The notes: generated from the sequence alone by a model not told the origin. Shown: positions 42,198-50,828, numbered from the stretch's first letter. The stretch is 64,000 bases of DNA from Gordonia hankookensis (GCF_014673215.1 NZ_JACWMS010000006.1:226505-290504), one strand, 5' to 3'. A program made the numbers and translations.

Positions 42198-43426
42198 GAT
42201 TCGGCTTTGCCATGCACGGCAGTCGGGGGGACGTCCAGCCGGGTGTCGCCGTGGCGCACGCGCTTGCCGACCGAGGCCACGACGTCACCGTCGCGGCGCC
42301 CGAGGACATCGCGCCGGCCGTGAGCCGCACCGGGTTGCCGACCCGAGTGTTGTGTCCGGACAACTCGGAGCTCCTGCAGAGTCCGCTCGTCAAGGAGCGG
42401 CTGAAGAGCAAGAATCCCTCGGTGCGCCTCAAGGCGCTGGCGGAGATATCGGCGTTCGGTGCGGAGACGTCGGAACAGGTCATGGGCGAACTCGCCAGGG
42501 ACGCAGACGTGTTGGTGACCGGACTGCTTGCGCAGGAACGCGCGGCCACCGTCGCCGAGAGCCGACAGATCTCGTTCGTGCCGCTGCACTATTGCCCGAT
42601 CCGCGCCAATCAGTCGGTCGAGATCCTCGGCTCGACGCCGCGGTGGGCCCGGCGTGCCTTCTGGTCGATCGGTGACCAGATCAACTGGTGGACTGTGCGA
42701 GGCCGCGACCGCGACCTGCGCAGGCGCCTCGGTATCGCGCCGGCGACGGGCCCGCTTCCCCGCCGCCTCCGCGAGGGAGGTGTCCCCGAGATCCAGGCGT
42801 ATGACGCGTTGATGTTTCCGGGACTTCCGGACGAATGGGGGCCCACCAGGCCGTTCACCGGCGCCCTGTTGCCGGACAGGCCCACTCGCAAGGCATACAA
42901 CGGAGACGACGGCGAGGTGACGGCACTGGCCGTTGCCTGGGCCGAAGCCGATGCCCGGCCCGTCTACGTCGGATTCGGCAGCATGCCGATCGAACGCGGG
43001 CGCATCGAGGGGATCATCGGATCGCTGACCGCCATGGGCCTGCGGGTCATCGCCCATACGTCACATGACATTCCGGAACGCGACGCGGTTCTGCGGGTGA
43101 CCGGATCAGTCGATCACGAAGTGCTGCTGCCGCGCTGTCGCGGCGCGGTGCATCACGGTGGTGCGGGCACCACGGCGGCCGTCGCACGGGCAGGCATCCC
43201 CGCGGTGGTTGGGTGGCTCAGTGCCGATCAACCGATGTGGACCGCCTCGCTCCGCCGGTTGGGGGTCGGGGGCGGCCGGCGGTTGCGAAAGCTCGACGAC
43301 GATGACCTTGCCCTGCTGCTCGACGAGCGCATCGCCGTGAACGCGGCGCACCTGGGCGGCCGGCTGACGCCGCCCGATCGTGCGGTGGCCCGCGCGTGCG
43401 ACGTGTTGCTGTCGGCGGCGGGCTGA
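42194..43426 (+). CDS. GT1 family sterol/polyketide-type glycosyltransferase
   Basis: A 410-aa GT-B enzyme. The N-terminal acceptor domain opens MRFGFAMHGSRGDVQPGVAVA in part (the GSRGDVQP motif of sterol-3-beta-glucosyltransferases), and the donor domain shows VYVGFGSMP and LLPRCRGAVHHGGAGTTAAV in part (His/Gly-rich nucleotide-sugar motif). UDP- or TDP-sugar transfer to a hydrophobic hydroxyl is expected. The ATGA overlap with the HpnE-like gene suggests a glycosylated terpenoid product. A 265-bp gap follows before the ABC importer. Confidence 0.9.
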   Translation: MRFGFAMHGSRGDVQPGVAVAHALADRGHDVTVAAPEDIAPAVSRTGLPTRVLCPDNSELLQSPLVKERLKSKNPSVRLKALAEISAFGAETSEQVMGELARDADVLVTGLLAQERAATVAESRQISFVPLHYCPIRANQSVEILGSTPRWARRAFWSIGDQINWWTVRGRDRDLRRRLGIAPATGPLPRRLREGGVPEIQAYDALMFPGLPDEWGPTRPFTGALLPDRPTRKAYNGDDGEVTALAVAWAEADARPVYVGFGSMPIERGRIEGIIGSLTAMGLRVIAHTSHDIPERDAVLRVTGSVDHEVLLPRCRGAVHHGGAGTTAAVARAGIPAVVGWLSADQPMWTASLRRLGVGGGRRLRKLDDDDLALLLDERIAVNAAHLGGRLTPPDRAVARACDVLLSAAG

Positions 43427-43551
43427 GCCACCGGGCCGGCACCCCGGCAGGGGGCCACGATCGATCCGTCGCGGCGACGGCGTTTTGTCCGTTTTGACGC
43501 GGTCGTTGTGGGCGAAGACACGGTCAACACCAGGCAAATGCTGTGCGTCAA

Positions 43552-43574
43552 CTGTCACCTGACTAAGGTGACAG
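43552..43574. promoter_or_regulatory. Long inverted repeat upstream of the osmoprotectant importer
   Basis: CTGTCACCT-GACTA-AGGTGACAG, a perfect 9-bp inverted repeat 118 bp before the importer's start codon. With no U-tract it looks more like an operator than a terminator, though a hairpin terminating the glycosyltransferase transcript cannot be excluded. Confidence 0.55.
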
Positions 43575-43691
43575 ACGAACCGACCGACAAAATATGGCCA
43601 CGGACGCGCCCCGCGTGATCCGGAATGTGATCGCAGGCGCTGGCTCCGAACGGGCCACGAGCGGCACGGCCAGGCCCGGAAAGGTGAGGGT

Positions 43692-45005
43692 TTGGCGACT
43701 CCATCCCTGAGTGAGGCTGCCCAGCAGGGTACGCATCCCAACGACATCGCGCTACGCGCCGAACACGTATACAAGATCTTCGGGCGGCGTGAGAACGAGG
43801 TGGTCAAGCGGTTGCGGGCGGGTGCGGACCCCGACGACCTGAAGGAGATGGGCACCGCAGCGGTCATCGATGCCAGTTTCGAGGTCGCGTCCGGTGAGAT
43901 CTTCGTGGTGATGGGGTTGTCGGGTTCCGGGAAATCGACCTTGATCCGTACCCTCAACGGGCTGTGGAAGCCGTCCGCGGGCAACATCCACATCGGCGAC
44001 ACCGACATCACCAAGGTGTCCGACAAAGCCCTCCGGGGCATCCGTCGTGACCACGTCTCCATGGTCTTCCAGCATTTCGCCCTTCTCCCGCACCGAACGG
44101 TCCGGGACAACGCGGCCTACGCGCTCAAGGAACAGGGCATCGGCAAGACCGAACGGCTCGAACGTGCCGACCACTGGCTCGGCGTGGTCGGCCTCGAGGG
44201 TTGGGGTGATCGACTGCCCGGCCAACTGTCGGGCGGCATGCAACAGCGTGTCGGCCTGGCGCGAGCGCTGGCAGCGGAGACCGACATCCTGCTGATGGAC
44301 GAGGCGTTCTCCGCGCTCGATCCGTTGATCCGCGGTGAGATGCAGGACCAGCTCATCGAACTCCAGTCCAGCCTGGGCAAGACGATCATCTTCATCACCC
44401 ACGACCTCAACGAGGCGATGTACGTGGGTGACCGGATCGCCGTCATGAGGTCCGGACGGATCGTCCAGATCGGTACCGCGGAACAGATTTTGACCGACCC
44501 CGCCAACGACTACGTCGCGAAGTTCACCGCCGAGGTCGACCGCTCCCGGGTGTTGACCGCGAGTTCGGTCATGGAACCCGCGACTGCGGTGATCACGTTG
44601 TCCGCCGGGCCGCGCGGTGCCGTCAACGAGATGCGACAGCACCAGACCTCGGGTGTTCTCGTCGTGGACCGTGACCGGCGACTGCTCGGTTACGTGACCG
44701 ACGACGATGCCGTCGCGGCAGTGAAATCCGACCAGAAAGAACTGAAGCCTTTGCTGCGAAAGGACGCGCTCGTCTCGGTCACCGGGTCGACGCCGGTGGC
44801 CGAACTGTTTGCGCCGTCGAGCGAGTCGCCGGTGCCGTTGGTGGTCACCGACGACGACGGGCGTCTGCGCGGCGTCGTGCCGCGGGTCGGGCTGCTCGCC
44901 TCGATGGCGCCACGGGATACCGCGCCGGCGTCATCCGAGCCCGCCGACGTGGAGACGCTCGCCGAACCGTCCGCCGGCGATCTCGAAGGCGGTGATGCGT
45001 CGTGA
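43692..45005 (+). CDS. Glycine betaine/proline-type ABC importer, ATP-binding subunit (OpuAA/ProV-like)
   Basis: A 437-aa ATPase of the quaternary-amine uptake family: the family N-terminus ALRAEHVYKIFGRRENEVV in part, Walker A GLSGSGKST (75-83), Q-loop VFQHFALLPHRTV, signature LSGGMQQRVGLA, Walker B LLMDEAFSALDPL. It has a C-terminal tandem CBS module (about 290-400), which in OpuA senses ionic strength or c-di-AMP. The TTG at 43692 follows AGGTGAGGG. It overlaps the permease gene by four bases. It imports osmoprotectants such as glycine betaine or ectoine. Confidence 0.93.
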   Translation: MATPSLSEAAQQGTHPNDIALRAEHVYKIFGRRENEVVKRLRAGADPDDLKEMGTAAVIDASFEVASGEIFVVMGLSGSGKSTLIRTLNGLWKPSAGNIHIGDTDITKVSDKALRGIRRDHVSMVFQHFALLPHRTVRDNAAYALKEQGIGKTERLERADHWLGVVGLEGWGDRLPGQLSGGMQQRVGLARALAAETDILLMDEAFSALDPLIRGEMQDQLIELQSSLGKTIIFITHDLNEAMYVGDRIAVMRSGRIVQIGTAEQILTDPANDYVAKFTAEVDRSRVLTASSVMEPATAVITLSAGPRGAVNEMRQHQTSGVLVVDRDRRLLGYVTDDDAVAAVKSDQKELKPLLRKDALVSVTGSTPVAELFAPSSESPVPLVVTDDDGRLRGVVPRVGLLASMAPRDTAPASSEPADVETLAEPSAGDLEGGDAS

Positions 45006-45862
45006 GCTTCGCCAACCCGCGCATCCATCTCGGGGATGCCGTCGAATCCGCCTTCGACTGGTTCACCGAACACGCCTCCTGGTTGTTCGACGCGATCAAG
45101 ACCGTGATCGACGGGTTCTACGACGCGCTGTACAACGTGCTGTCCAGCCCGCCCTACTACGTCATGATCGTGATCTTCGCCGCGCTCGCGCTGCTCGCCG
45201 GTGGTCTCCGAAAGGGGTGGCCGCTGGCGGTCTTCACCGTGATCGGCTTCTATTTCATCCGCGCCTTCGACCAGTGGCTGAACGCGATGAGCACGATCGC
45301 GCTGGTCCTCGTGGCGGTGATCATCGCGCTCGTGATCGCAATCCCCATCGGTATTCTCGCGGCCCGCAACCGGGCGGTCTCGGCCGTCGTCCGGCCGATC
45401 CTCGACCTGATGCAGACCCTCCCCGGTCTCGTCTACCTGGTCCCGGTGATCATCATCTTCGGTATCGGCCCCACGCCGGGAGTCGTCGCGACCATCATCT
45501 TCGCGATGCCGCCGGGCATCCGCCTTACCGAACTCGCGATCCGGCAAGTGGATCCGGAAGTGGTCGAGGCGGGACAGGCTTTCGGTTCGAGCCCCGCGCG
45601 GATCCTGCGCCAGATCCAGATCCCGCTGGCGATGCCCACGATCATGGCCGGCGTCAACCAGGTCATCATGCTCGCACTGTCGATGGTGGTGATCGCCGGA
45701 TTCGCGGGCGCAGGCGGACTGGGCGGGCAGGTCAACGAATCCCTGCAGACCCTGAACCTGGCGCTGGGAGTCGAAGCCGGTCTGTCGGTGGTGATCATCG
45801 CCGTCTACATGGACCGGATCAGTTCGGCGATCGGTGGCCGGGGCCGGGTGGCGAACGCCTAG
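45002..45862 (+). CDS. Glycine betaine/proline-type ABC importer, permease (OpuAB/ProW-like)
   Basis: A 286-aa permease with about six helices and the binding-protein-dependent EAA loop (VEAGQAFGSSPARILRQIQIPLAMP in part). IPIGILAARNRAVSAVV and LDLMQTLPGLVYLVPV are strongly conserved in ProW/OpuAB. The GTG overlaps the ATPase gene (GTGA). The binding lipoprotein gene follows 87 bp later, so the three form one importer. Confidence 0.93.
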   Translation: MSFANPRIHLGDAVESAFDWFTEHASWLFDAIKTVIDGFYDALYNVLSSPPYYVMIVIFAALALLAGGLRKGWPLAVFTVIGFYFIRAFDQWLNAMSTIALVLVAVIIALVIAIPIGILAARNRAVSAVVRPILDLMQTLPGLVYLVPVIIIFGIGPTPGVVATIIFAMPPGIRLTELAIRQVDPEVVEAGQAFGSSPARILRQIQIPLAMPTIMAGVNQVIMLALSMVVIAGFAGAGGLGGQVNESLQTLNLALGVEAGLSVVIIAVYMDRISSAIGGRGRVANA

Positions 45863-45949
45863 TCGCATCGGTCCGGTCGCGCCGACGACCACAGGTACGT
45901 CCGGTGGGTCACACGACCCATTGCAGGAGTGAAAGAGGGTAGGAACGAG

Positions 45950-46951
45950 ATGAAGAGAAAGCTAGGGATTTTCGCGGCGGCCATCACGGTCGGCGCGTTG
46001 GCGCTCAGCGGGTGCGGTGCGTCGAACTCCAACTCCGATTCGGCGGGCGGCGGCGGGACCGAGGCCAGCGCATCGGGTGCGGCGAGCAAATACGCGAACT
46101 GCTCGCTCACCGACGGTGTCGCGGATGCCACGAGTGCTTCCGCGGGTAGCGGCGACAAGAACATCACCATCGGCGCGTTCAGCGGGTGGGATGAGTCGAC
46201 CGCGACGGCGTACCTGATGAAGAACATCCTCACGAAGAACGGCTACACCGCCAACGTCAAGACCCTCGACGCCGCGGCGGCCTTCACCGCGACCACCAAG
46301 GGCGACGTCGACGTCATCACCGACGTGTGGCTGCCGACGACCCACAAGACCTACATCGAGCAGTACGGCGACCAGATGGAGCCGCTCGGCTGCTGGTACG
46401 ACAATGCGAAACTGACCATCGCGGTGAACAGTTCGTCACCGGCGAAGTCCATCGAAGATCTGAAGTCGATGGGTGGCGACTACAACAACACCCTGGTCGG
46501 GATCGAGCCCGGTGCCGGTGAGACCGGTGTCGTCAAGGACGACATGATCCCTGCCTACGGCCTGCAGAACATGACCTTCACGACCTCGTCGACCGCCGCG
46601 ATGCTCGCCTCTATCAAGAAGGCCGAGGCCGAGAAGACCAACGTCGCCGTCACCCTGTGGAAGCCGCATTGGGCCTACTCGGCGTTCGACATCCGGGACC
46701 TGGATGATCCGAAGGGCGCGATGGGCGGCAAGGAAGGCATCTGGAACTTCGCCACCAAGGGCTTCGGTGAGTCCAATCCGAAGGCTGCCCAGCTGTTCAA
46801 GAACCTCATCGTCCCCGACCAGGAACTCTCCGATCTCGAGGACCTGATGACGCAGAAGTACCAGGGCAACAATCCCGATGCCGCGGTGAACGAGTGGCTG
46901 ACCACGCACCCGGACTTCGCGAACCAGTTGCAGACCGGGGCGCTCAAGTAA
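45950..46951 (+). CDS. Glycine betaine-type substrate-binding lipoprotein (OpuAC/ProX-like)
   Basis: A 333-aa lipoprotein: basic N-terminus MKRKLG, hydrophobic stretch and lipobox LSGC with Cys22, then a Ser/Gly linker. The binding domain contains GWDESTATAYLMKNIL, DVITDVWLP, GIEPGAGETG and VTLWKPHWAYS, whose Trp residues usually cage quaternary amines. The ATG at 45950 has AGGAACGAG immediately upstream; the in-frame start 21 bases earlier would add seven residues before the signal peptide. It completes the importer encoded at 43692-45862. Confidence 0.93.
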   Translation: MKRKLGIFAAAITVGALALSGCGASNSNSDSAGGGGTEASASGAASKYANCSLTDGVADATSASAGSGDKNITIGAFSGWDESTATAYLMKNILTKNGYTANVKTLDAAAAFTATTKGDVDVITDVWLPTTHKTYIEQYGDQMEPLGCWYDNAKLTIAVNSSSPAKSIEDLKSMGGDYNNTLVGIEPGAGETGVVKDDMIPAYGLQNMTFTTSSTAAMLASIKKAEAEKTNVAVTLWKPHWAYSAFDIRDLDDPKGAMGGKEGIWNFATKGFGESNPKAAQLFKNLIVPDQELSDLEDLMTQKYQGNNPDAAVNEWLTTHPDFANQLQTGALK

Positions 46952-46983
46952 CAGCTCCAGTCGACAGTTCGACAACGACGTGC

Positions 46984-47025
46984 GCGGCGCCGGCCGAGGT
47001 CCTCGAGACCGAAAGCCGGTGCCGC
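46984..47025. terminator. Bidirectional hairpin between convergent genes
   Basis: GCGGCGCCGGC (46984-46994) pairs with GCCGGTGCCGC (47015-47025), with one G-T wobble, around a 20-base interior that contains further short pairing. It lies between the lipoprotein gene and the convergent DUF1345 gene. Confidence 0.6.
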
Positions 47026-47029
47026 GTAG

Positions 47030-47665
47030 TCATGTGACGACTATCCCGGCGACGAGGTTGATCGTCGTCGCGAGGATCACGGCGCCGAACACATACGAGA
47101 GCATGCAGTGTCGGAGCGCGACCGCCCGGATTCCGGAGTCGGAGACGTCGGTGTCCGACACCTGGTACGTCATGCCCAGGTTGTAGCTGAAATAGAAGAA
47201 GTCGCGGAACTCCGCAGGTGCGTCTGAATTGAAGTCGATGCCACCGGGTTCACCTGCGTAGTAGAGGAACGCGTACCGCGTGGCGTACATGAGGTGCAGG
47301 CTTCCCCACGACAGGAACACCCCCGCCAGCGCGACCGTGGCCGGGAACCAGTCGGCGTGGGAGCCCCCCTCGATCAACAGGCCGACGATCCCGCCGAGTG
47401 CCGACAAGGTCGCAACGACGACGATGAGTTCGTCGATGGCCGGCCGGTAGTCCTCGCGACCCGCGTGCTGTCGGGTCTGCTCTCCGTCCATCGGCCACAG
47501 CGCCGCCCATCCGAGCACGACGAACACCGCACCGGTGACCGCGATGGCGACGAGGACCGCCGACCCCGCATCGGTCGCGATCAACCCGACGACGGCCCCG
47601 CAGATGATGCCCACAGTGAGCGCGAGAAGTATCCGGGGCGTGGCGGTCGACGGCACGAATCGCAT
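47030..47665 (-). CDS. DUF1345 family membrane protein
   Basis: A 211-aa protein with about five helices. The family-typical SWGSLHLMYATRYAFLYY in part and FRDFFYFSYNLGMTYQVSDTDV in part are present, followed by RAVALRHCMLSYVFGAVILATTINL in part. DUF1345 proteins resemble small ion-channel-like membrane proteins but have no proven role. It is divergent from the ectoine hydroxylase gene with a 171-bp space. It converges on the importer operon. Confidence 0.9.
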   Translation of the reverse strand: MRFVPSTATPRILLALTVGIICGAVVGLIATDAGSAVLVAIAVTGAVFVVLGWAALWPMDGEQTRQHAGREDYRPAIDELIVVVATLSALGGIVGLLIEGGSHADWFPATVALAGVFLSWGSLHLMYATRYAFLYYAGEPGGIDFNSDAPAEFRDFFYFSYNLGMTYQVSDTDVSDSGIRAVALRHCMLSYVFGAVILATTINLVAGIVVT

Positions 47666-47722
47666 GTCGCCAGTCTGCCCGCATCTGCGGCGGTGGTCTT
47701 GCCCGCCACGATACGCAGCGGG

Positions 47723-47741
47723 TTTGCTTAGCCTGTCCGAT
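47723..47741. promoter_or_regulatory. IdeR/DtxR-box-like sequence in the ectD/DUF1345 intergenic region
   Basis: TTTGCTTAGCCTGTCCGAT matches the classic 19-bp iron box at about 13 positions, including the central TTAGCCT. It overlaps a possible -35 (TTGCTT, 47724-47729) that is 17 bases from TAATCC (47747-47752). The match was counted by eye and is only suggestive. Confidence 0.35.
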
Positions 47742-47836
47742 CCGGGTAATCCTCAGGTGGGCGCCCATTTCGCGGGCGTATGACAAGTCAACATCCGGCC
47801 ATAGATGCCAATTGAGGGAAAGGATCAACGTAGATC

Positions 47837-48727
47837 GTGGTAACTCAAACAGCAACTCGCTCCGTCGTCGATGTGTATCGCACACGTCTGTCGGAGCACA
47901 GCCAGATCGAGCCTCGACCACATCCGGTGGTCTGGTCAGGTATGAACACCCCGGGTCCGATGTCGGGTCCGGAACTCCGTCGGTACGACGAGCGCGGGTA
48001 CCACACCGCGTCGTCGGTGATCAGCGGGGACGACATCGGGCGTTGTCTCGATGATGTGCATGCGGTCACCGATCGTCTCGGGGAGGACGATCGGGTGATC
48101 CGCGAGCCGTCGAGTGGCGATGTGCGGTCACTGTTCGCGGTGCATCAGCTCAGCGATGTGGTCGCCGAGATCTGTGCGCGTGACGAGATCGTCGGTGTCG
48201 CAAGGCAAATCCTCGGCGACGACGTGTACGTCCATCAGAGTCGGGTCAATCTCAAGCCCGGGTTTGCAGGTGGGCCGTTCTATTGGCACTCCGACTTCGA
48301 GACGTGGCACGCCGAGGACGGGATGCCCGCACCACGCGCGCTCAGCGTGTCGATTGCGTTGACGCCCAACCACTCCTACAACGGTGCGTTGATGATCGTG
48401 CCGGGATCGCACAAGCGGTTCGTCAGTTGTGTGGGCGAGACGCCGGACGGCTACCACGAGGAGTCGCTGGTGTCCTACCGCCCACCGTTCGGCACTCCGG
48501 AGGAGGGTGACGTCACCGAACTGACCGACGACCTCGGCATCGACACGATCACCGGGCCCGCAGGCTCGGCGCTCTACTTCGACTCCAACTGCATGCACGC
48601 GTCGTCGGGCAACATCACGCCCTACCCGCGGAGCAACCTCTTCGTGGTCTTCAACGCGAAGTCGAATGCTCTGCAGGAGCCGTTCGGTGCGCCGCAACCG
48701 CGACCGGACCATCTGGCGCACAGGTGA
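47837..48727 (+). CDS. ectD: Ectoine hydroxylase
   Basis: A 296-aa Fe(II)/2-oxoglutarate dioxygenase that converts ectoine to 5-hydroxyectoine. The EctD signature FYWHSDFETWHAEDGMP supplies His151 and Asp153, the third iron ligand is His254 (SNCMHASSGN), and Arg265 (PRSN) should bind 2-oxoglutarate. LMIVPGSHKRFVSCVGETP is also diagnostic. The GTG at 47837 is the start. No ectA, ectB or ectC gene is within the window, which is unusual. The nearest osmolyte genes are the betaine-type importer, so it may act on imported ectoine or on a product made elsewhere. Confidence 0.93.
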   Translation: MVTQTATRSVVDVYRTRLSEHSQIEPRPHPVVWSGMNTPGPMSGPELRRYDERGYHTASSVISGDDIGRCLDDVHAVTDRLGEDDRVIREPSSGDVRSLFAVHQLSDVVAEICARDEIVGVARQILGDDVYVHQSRVNLKPGFAGGPFYWHSDFETWHAEDGMPAPRALSVSIALTPNHSYNGALMIVPGSHKRFVSCVGETPDGYHEESLVSYRPPFGTPEEGDVTELTDDLGIDTITGPAGSALYFDSNCMHASSGNITPYPRSNLFVVFNAKSNALQEPFGAPQPRPDHLAHR

Positions 48728-48743
48728 TCTGACGCAGGTCGTT

Positions 48744-48775
48744 CGAGGGGTGGTTGTCGCCGCAACCACCCCTCG
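48744..48775 (+). terminator. Hairpin terminator after ectD
   Basis: CGAGGGGTGGTTG (48744-48756) pairs perfectly over 13 bp with CAACCACCCCTCG (48763-48775) around TCGCCG, 16 bp after the ectD stop. Confidence 0.82.
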
Positions 48776-48795
48776 ACAACCTTTAGCCGCGCTAT

Positions 48796-48808
48796 ATAGG
48801 AAACCTAT
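48796..48808. promoter_or_regulatory. Putative MarR operator
   Basis: ATAGG-AAA-CCTAT, a perfect inverted repeat 34-46 bp before the MarR start at 48842. It would overlap the promoter -35 region, as expected for autorepression. The -10 TAGGGT (48830-48835) is six bases before the ATG, so the message is probably leaderless. Confidence 0.5.
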
Positions 48809-48841
48809 GCAGCATCGTCGGAGGTCGAATAGGGTGGGCAC

Positions 48842-49300
48842 ATGTCCGCCACCTTCGTATCCTCGGCCGGTTCGAACGGCAACGCTGATGACACCGCTGA
48901 CGCGCTTTATGCATTGATGGCCGACTTCGTGCGCCAGCGTCCCCGCGACATGAGCATGACCGCGGCAGCCACGTTGACTGCTCTACGCCAGCGCGGACCG
49001 CAACGTATCACCGCCCTCGCGGGCGGCCAGGGCGTCACCCAGCCATCGATGACCTCGTTGATCGCATCGCTGGAGAAGTCGGGACTCGTCGCGCGACGCG
49101 ACGATCCGGCCGATGGCCGTGCCAGTCTCATCGAGCTCACCGAGGTCGGACTGGATTACATCGTGGAGCGCAGGCGGCAGGTGACCGATCGGATCGGCGA
49201 GTACATCGAGAGCCTGCCGACCGACCAGCGCTCGGCACTTGCCGCCGCCCTACCGGCCCTGCGGGGTCTCGAGGAGATGGCAGGCGAAGACGTGCCCTGA
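48842..49300 (+). CDS. MarR family regulator
   Basis: A 152-aa MarR protein: MTAAATLTALRQRGPQRITALAGGQG in part, recognition helix VTQPSMTSLIASLEKSGLVARR in part, and the wing DDPADGRASLIELTEVG in part, which is the canonical MarR DxRD/R-type wing. It is not closely similar to the two MarR copies linked to the DHA2 pumps. It converges on the second pump gene 11 bp away. A palindrome at 48796-48808 is its likely operator. Ligand and further targets are unknown. Confidence 0.9.
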   Translation: MSATFVSSAGSNGNADDTADALYALMADFVRQRPRDMSMTAAATLTALRQRGPQRITALAGGQGVTQPSMTSLIASLEKSGLVARRDDPADGRASLIELTEVGLDYIVERRRQVTDRIGEYIESLPTDQRSALAAALPALRGLEEMAGEDVP

Positions 49301-49311
49301 CGCCCGCCTGC

Positions 49312-50802
49312 TCAGGCGGTCGGAATCGGCTCGGCGTCGGCGGATGATTCCGTGGCGGCGGTCTTGTTGCGCACGACCGGGATCAACAGGGTGATGGCGA
49401 CCCCGACGAAGGCGGCGACCGCGCCGATCAGGAAACACCACCGGAACGCGGCATGGCTGGGCACTTCGGCCGACCCGAAGGTGACCGTCGAACTTGTCAG
49501 GACCAGGGCCATCACCGCCGACGCGGTGGTCGTGCCGATCGAACGCATCAGGCCGTTGAGGCCGACCGCGGCGCCCGCCTCGTGCATCGGGACCGAACTC
49601 ATGATCAGGGTCGGCATGGCGGCGTAGCCGATACCCACGCCTGCCGAACAGATCAGTGAGGCCAGCGCGAGCTGCCACGGCGCGTTCATCAGCAGGAAGG
49701 CGCCGAGGTAGCCGAGGCCGAGTACGCAGGCCCCGATGGCCATCGTCGGCTTGGCGCCGATCTTGTTGATCAACGTGCCGGAGACCGGGGCGAAGACGAG
49801 CATCATCAAACCACCGGGAGCCATCCACAGGCCTGCGGCGAGCAACGTTTGTCCCAGGCCGCCGACCGCCGATGGCATCTCCAACAGCTGTGGCATGACG
49901 ATCGCCTGGGCCATCATGCCGAAACCGATCGCGATTCCGGCCAGGTTCGTGAACAGCACCGCGGGTCGAGCGGTGGTGCGCAGATCCACGAGGGGATCGG
50001 TGTGGCGGACCTCGAAGACACCCCAGATCAGCAGGATCGCCAGACCGCCGATCGCGAGGCCCAGCGTGGTACCCGAACCCCAACCCCAGTCGTTGCCCTT
50101 GGAGACGGCGATCAGCACACCGGACAGGCCGAGGGCGAGTCCGATGGCGCCGACGATGTCGAAATGACCGCCGTTGCTGTCGTCGACGTGTGGCACGGCA
50201 ACCGCGACCAGGACGGTGATCACCAGCGCGAGGGCGGCCGAACCCCAGAACAGCGCACGCCAGTCCCATTGCTGTGCGACCCATGCCGACAGTGGCAGGC
50301 CGATTGCGCCTCCGACGCCCATCGTGGCGCTCATCGCCGCGACCGCCATCGACGTCAGGCGCGGAGGGGTCACCTCGCGCATGAGGCTGATGCCGAGCGG
50401 GATGAACCCCATGGCCAGTCCCTGGATGGTGCGTCCGACGATCATCGGGATCAACGACGAACTGAGGGCACAGACGAGCGATCCCACCACCAGCAGGGCG
50501 GCACTCGCGAGCAGGACCCGCTGCTTCCCGAGGATGTCGCCGAGACGACCCGCGATCGGCATGGCGACCGCCGCGCCGAGCAAGGTCGCGGTGATGATCC
50601 ACGACGCGTTGGCGATCGAGGTGTTCAGCAGGTGCGGTATCTCGGGCTGGATCGGGATGATCAAGGTCTGCATCAGCGAGGCGACCAGACCGCCGAAGCA
50701 CAGGACCGACACGACGACGATCGCGGCGGCGGAATGGTGGTCGTCGGTCAGCTCGGGGTCCACGTGTGTGCCCGACGAATCGCCGGCGGGAGTACTGGTC
50801 AT
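49312..50802 (-). CDS. DHA2-type MFS efflux transporter (copy 2)
   Basis: A 496-aa, 14-helix drug:H+ antiporter, very similar throughout to the transporter domain encoded at 11241-13625 (for example LCFGGLVASLMQTLIIPIQPE in part, GRLGDILGKQR, VGGAIGLPLSAW, VPMHEAGAAVGLNGLMRS in part). It lacks the C-terminal Ig-like repeats of copy 1 and ends soon after the last helix. The ATG at 50802 has GAGGAGG eight bases upstream. It is divergent from a MarR gene over the same palindrome as copy 1. It is probably an exporter of hydrophobic compounds. Confidence 0.93.
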   Translation of the reverse strand: MTSTPAGDSSGTHVDPELTDDHHSAAAIVVVSVLCFGGLVASLMQTLIIPIQPEIPHLLNTSIANASWIITATLLGAAVAMPIAGRLGDILGKQRVLLASAALLVVGSLVCALSSSLIPMIVGRTIQGLAMGFIPLGISLMREVTPPRLTSMAVAAMSATMGVGGAIGLPLSAWVAQQWDWRALFWGSAALALVITVLVAVAVPHVDDSNGGHFDIVGAIGLALGLSGVLIAVSKGNDWGWGSGTTLGLAIGGLAILLIWGVFEVRHTDPLVDLRTTARPAVLFTNLAGIAIGFGMMAQAIVMPQLLEMPSAVGGLGQTLLAAGLWMAPGGLMMLVFAPVSGTLINKIGAKPTMAIGACVLGLGYLGAFLLMNAPWQLALASLICSAGVGIGYAAMPTLIMSSVPMHEAGAAVGLNGLMRSIGTTTASAVMALVLTSSTVTFGSAEVPSHAAFRWCFLIGAVAAFVGVAITLLIPVVRNKTAATESSADAEPIPTA

Positions 50803-50828
50803 GTGGCATCCTCCTCGTTGGATATGTA

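Noticed and set aside
43427..43691. Osmotic-stress riboswitch (c-di-AMP, ydaO type) before the importer
   Set aside because: The conserved loops of that riboswitch could not be found; only a simple inverted repeat is evident.
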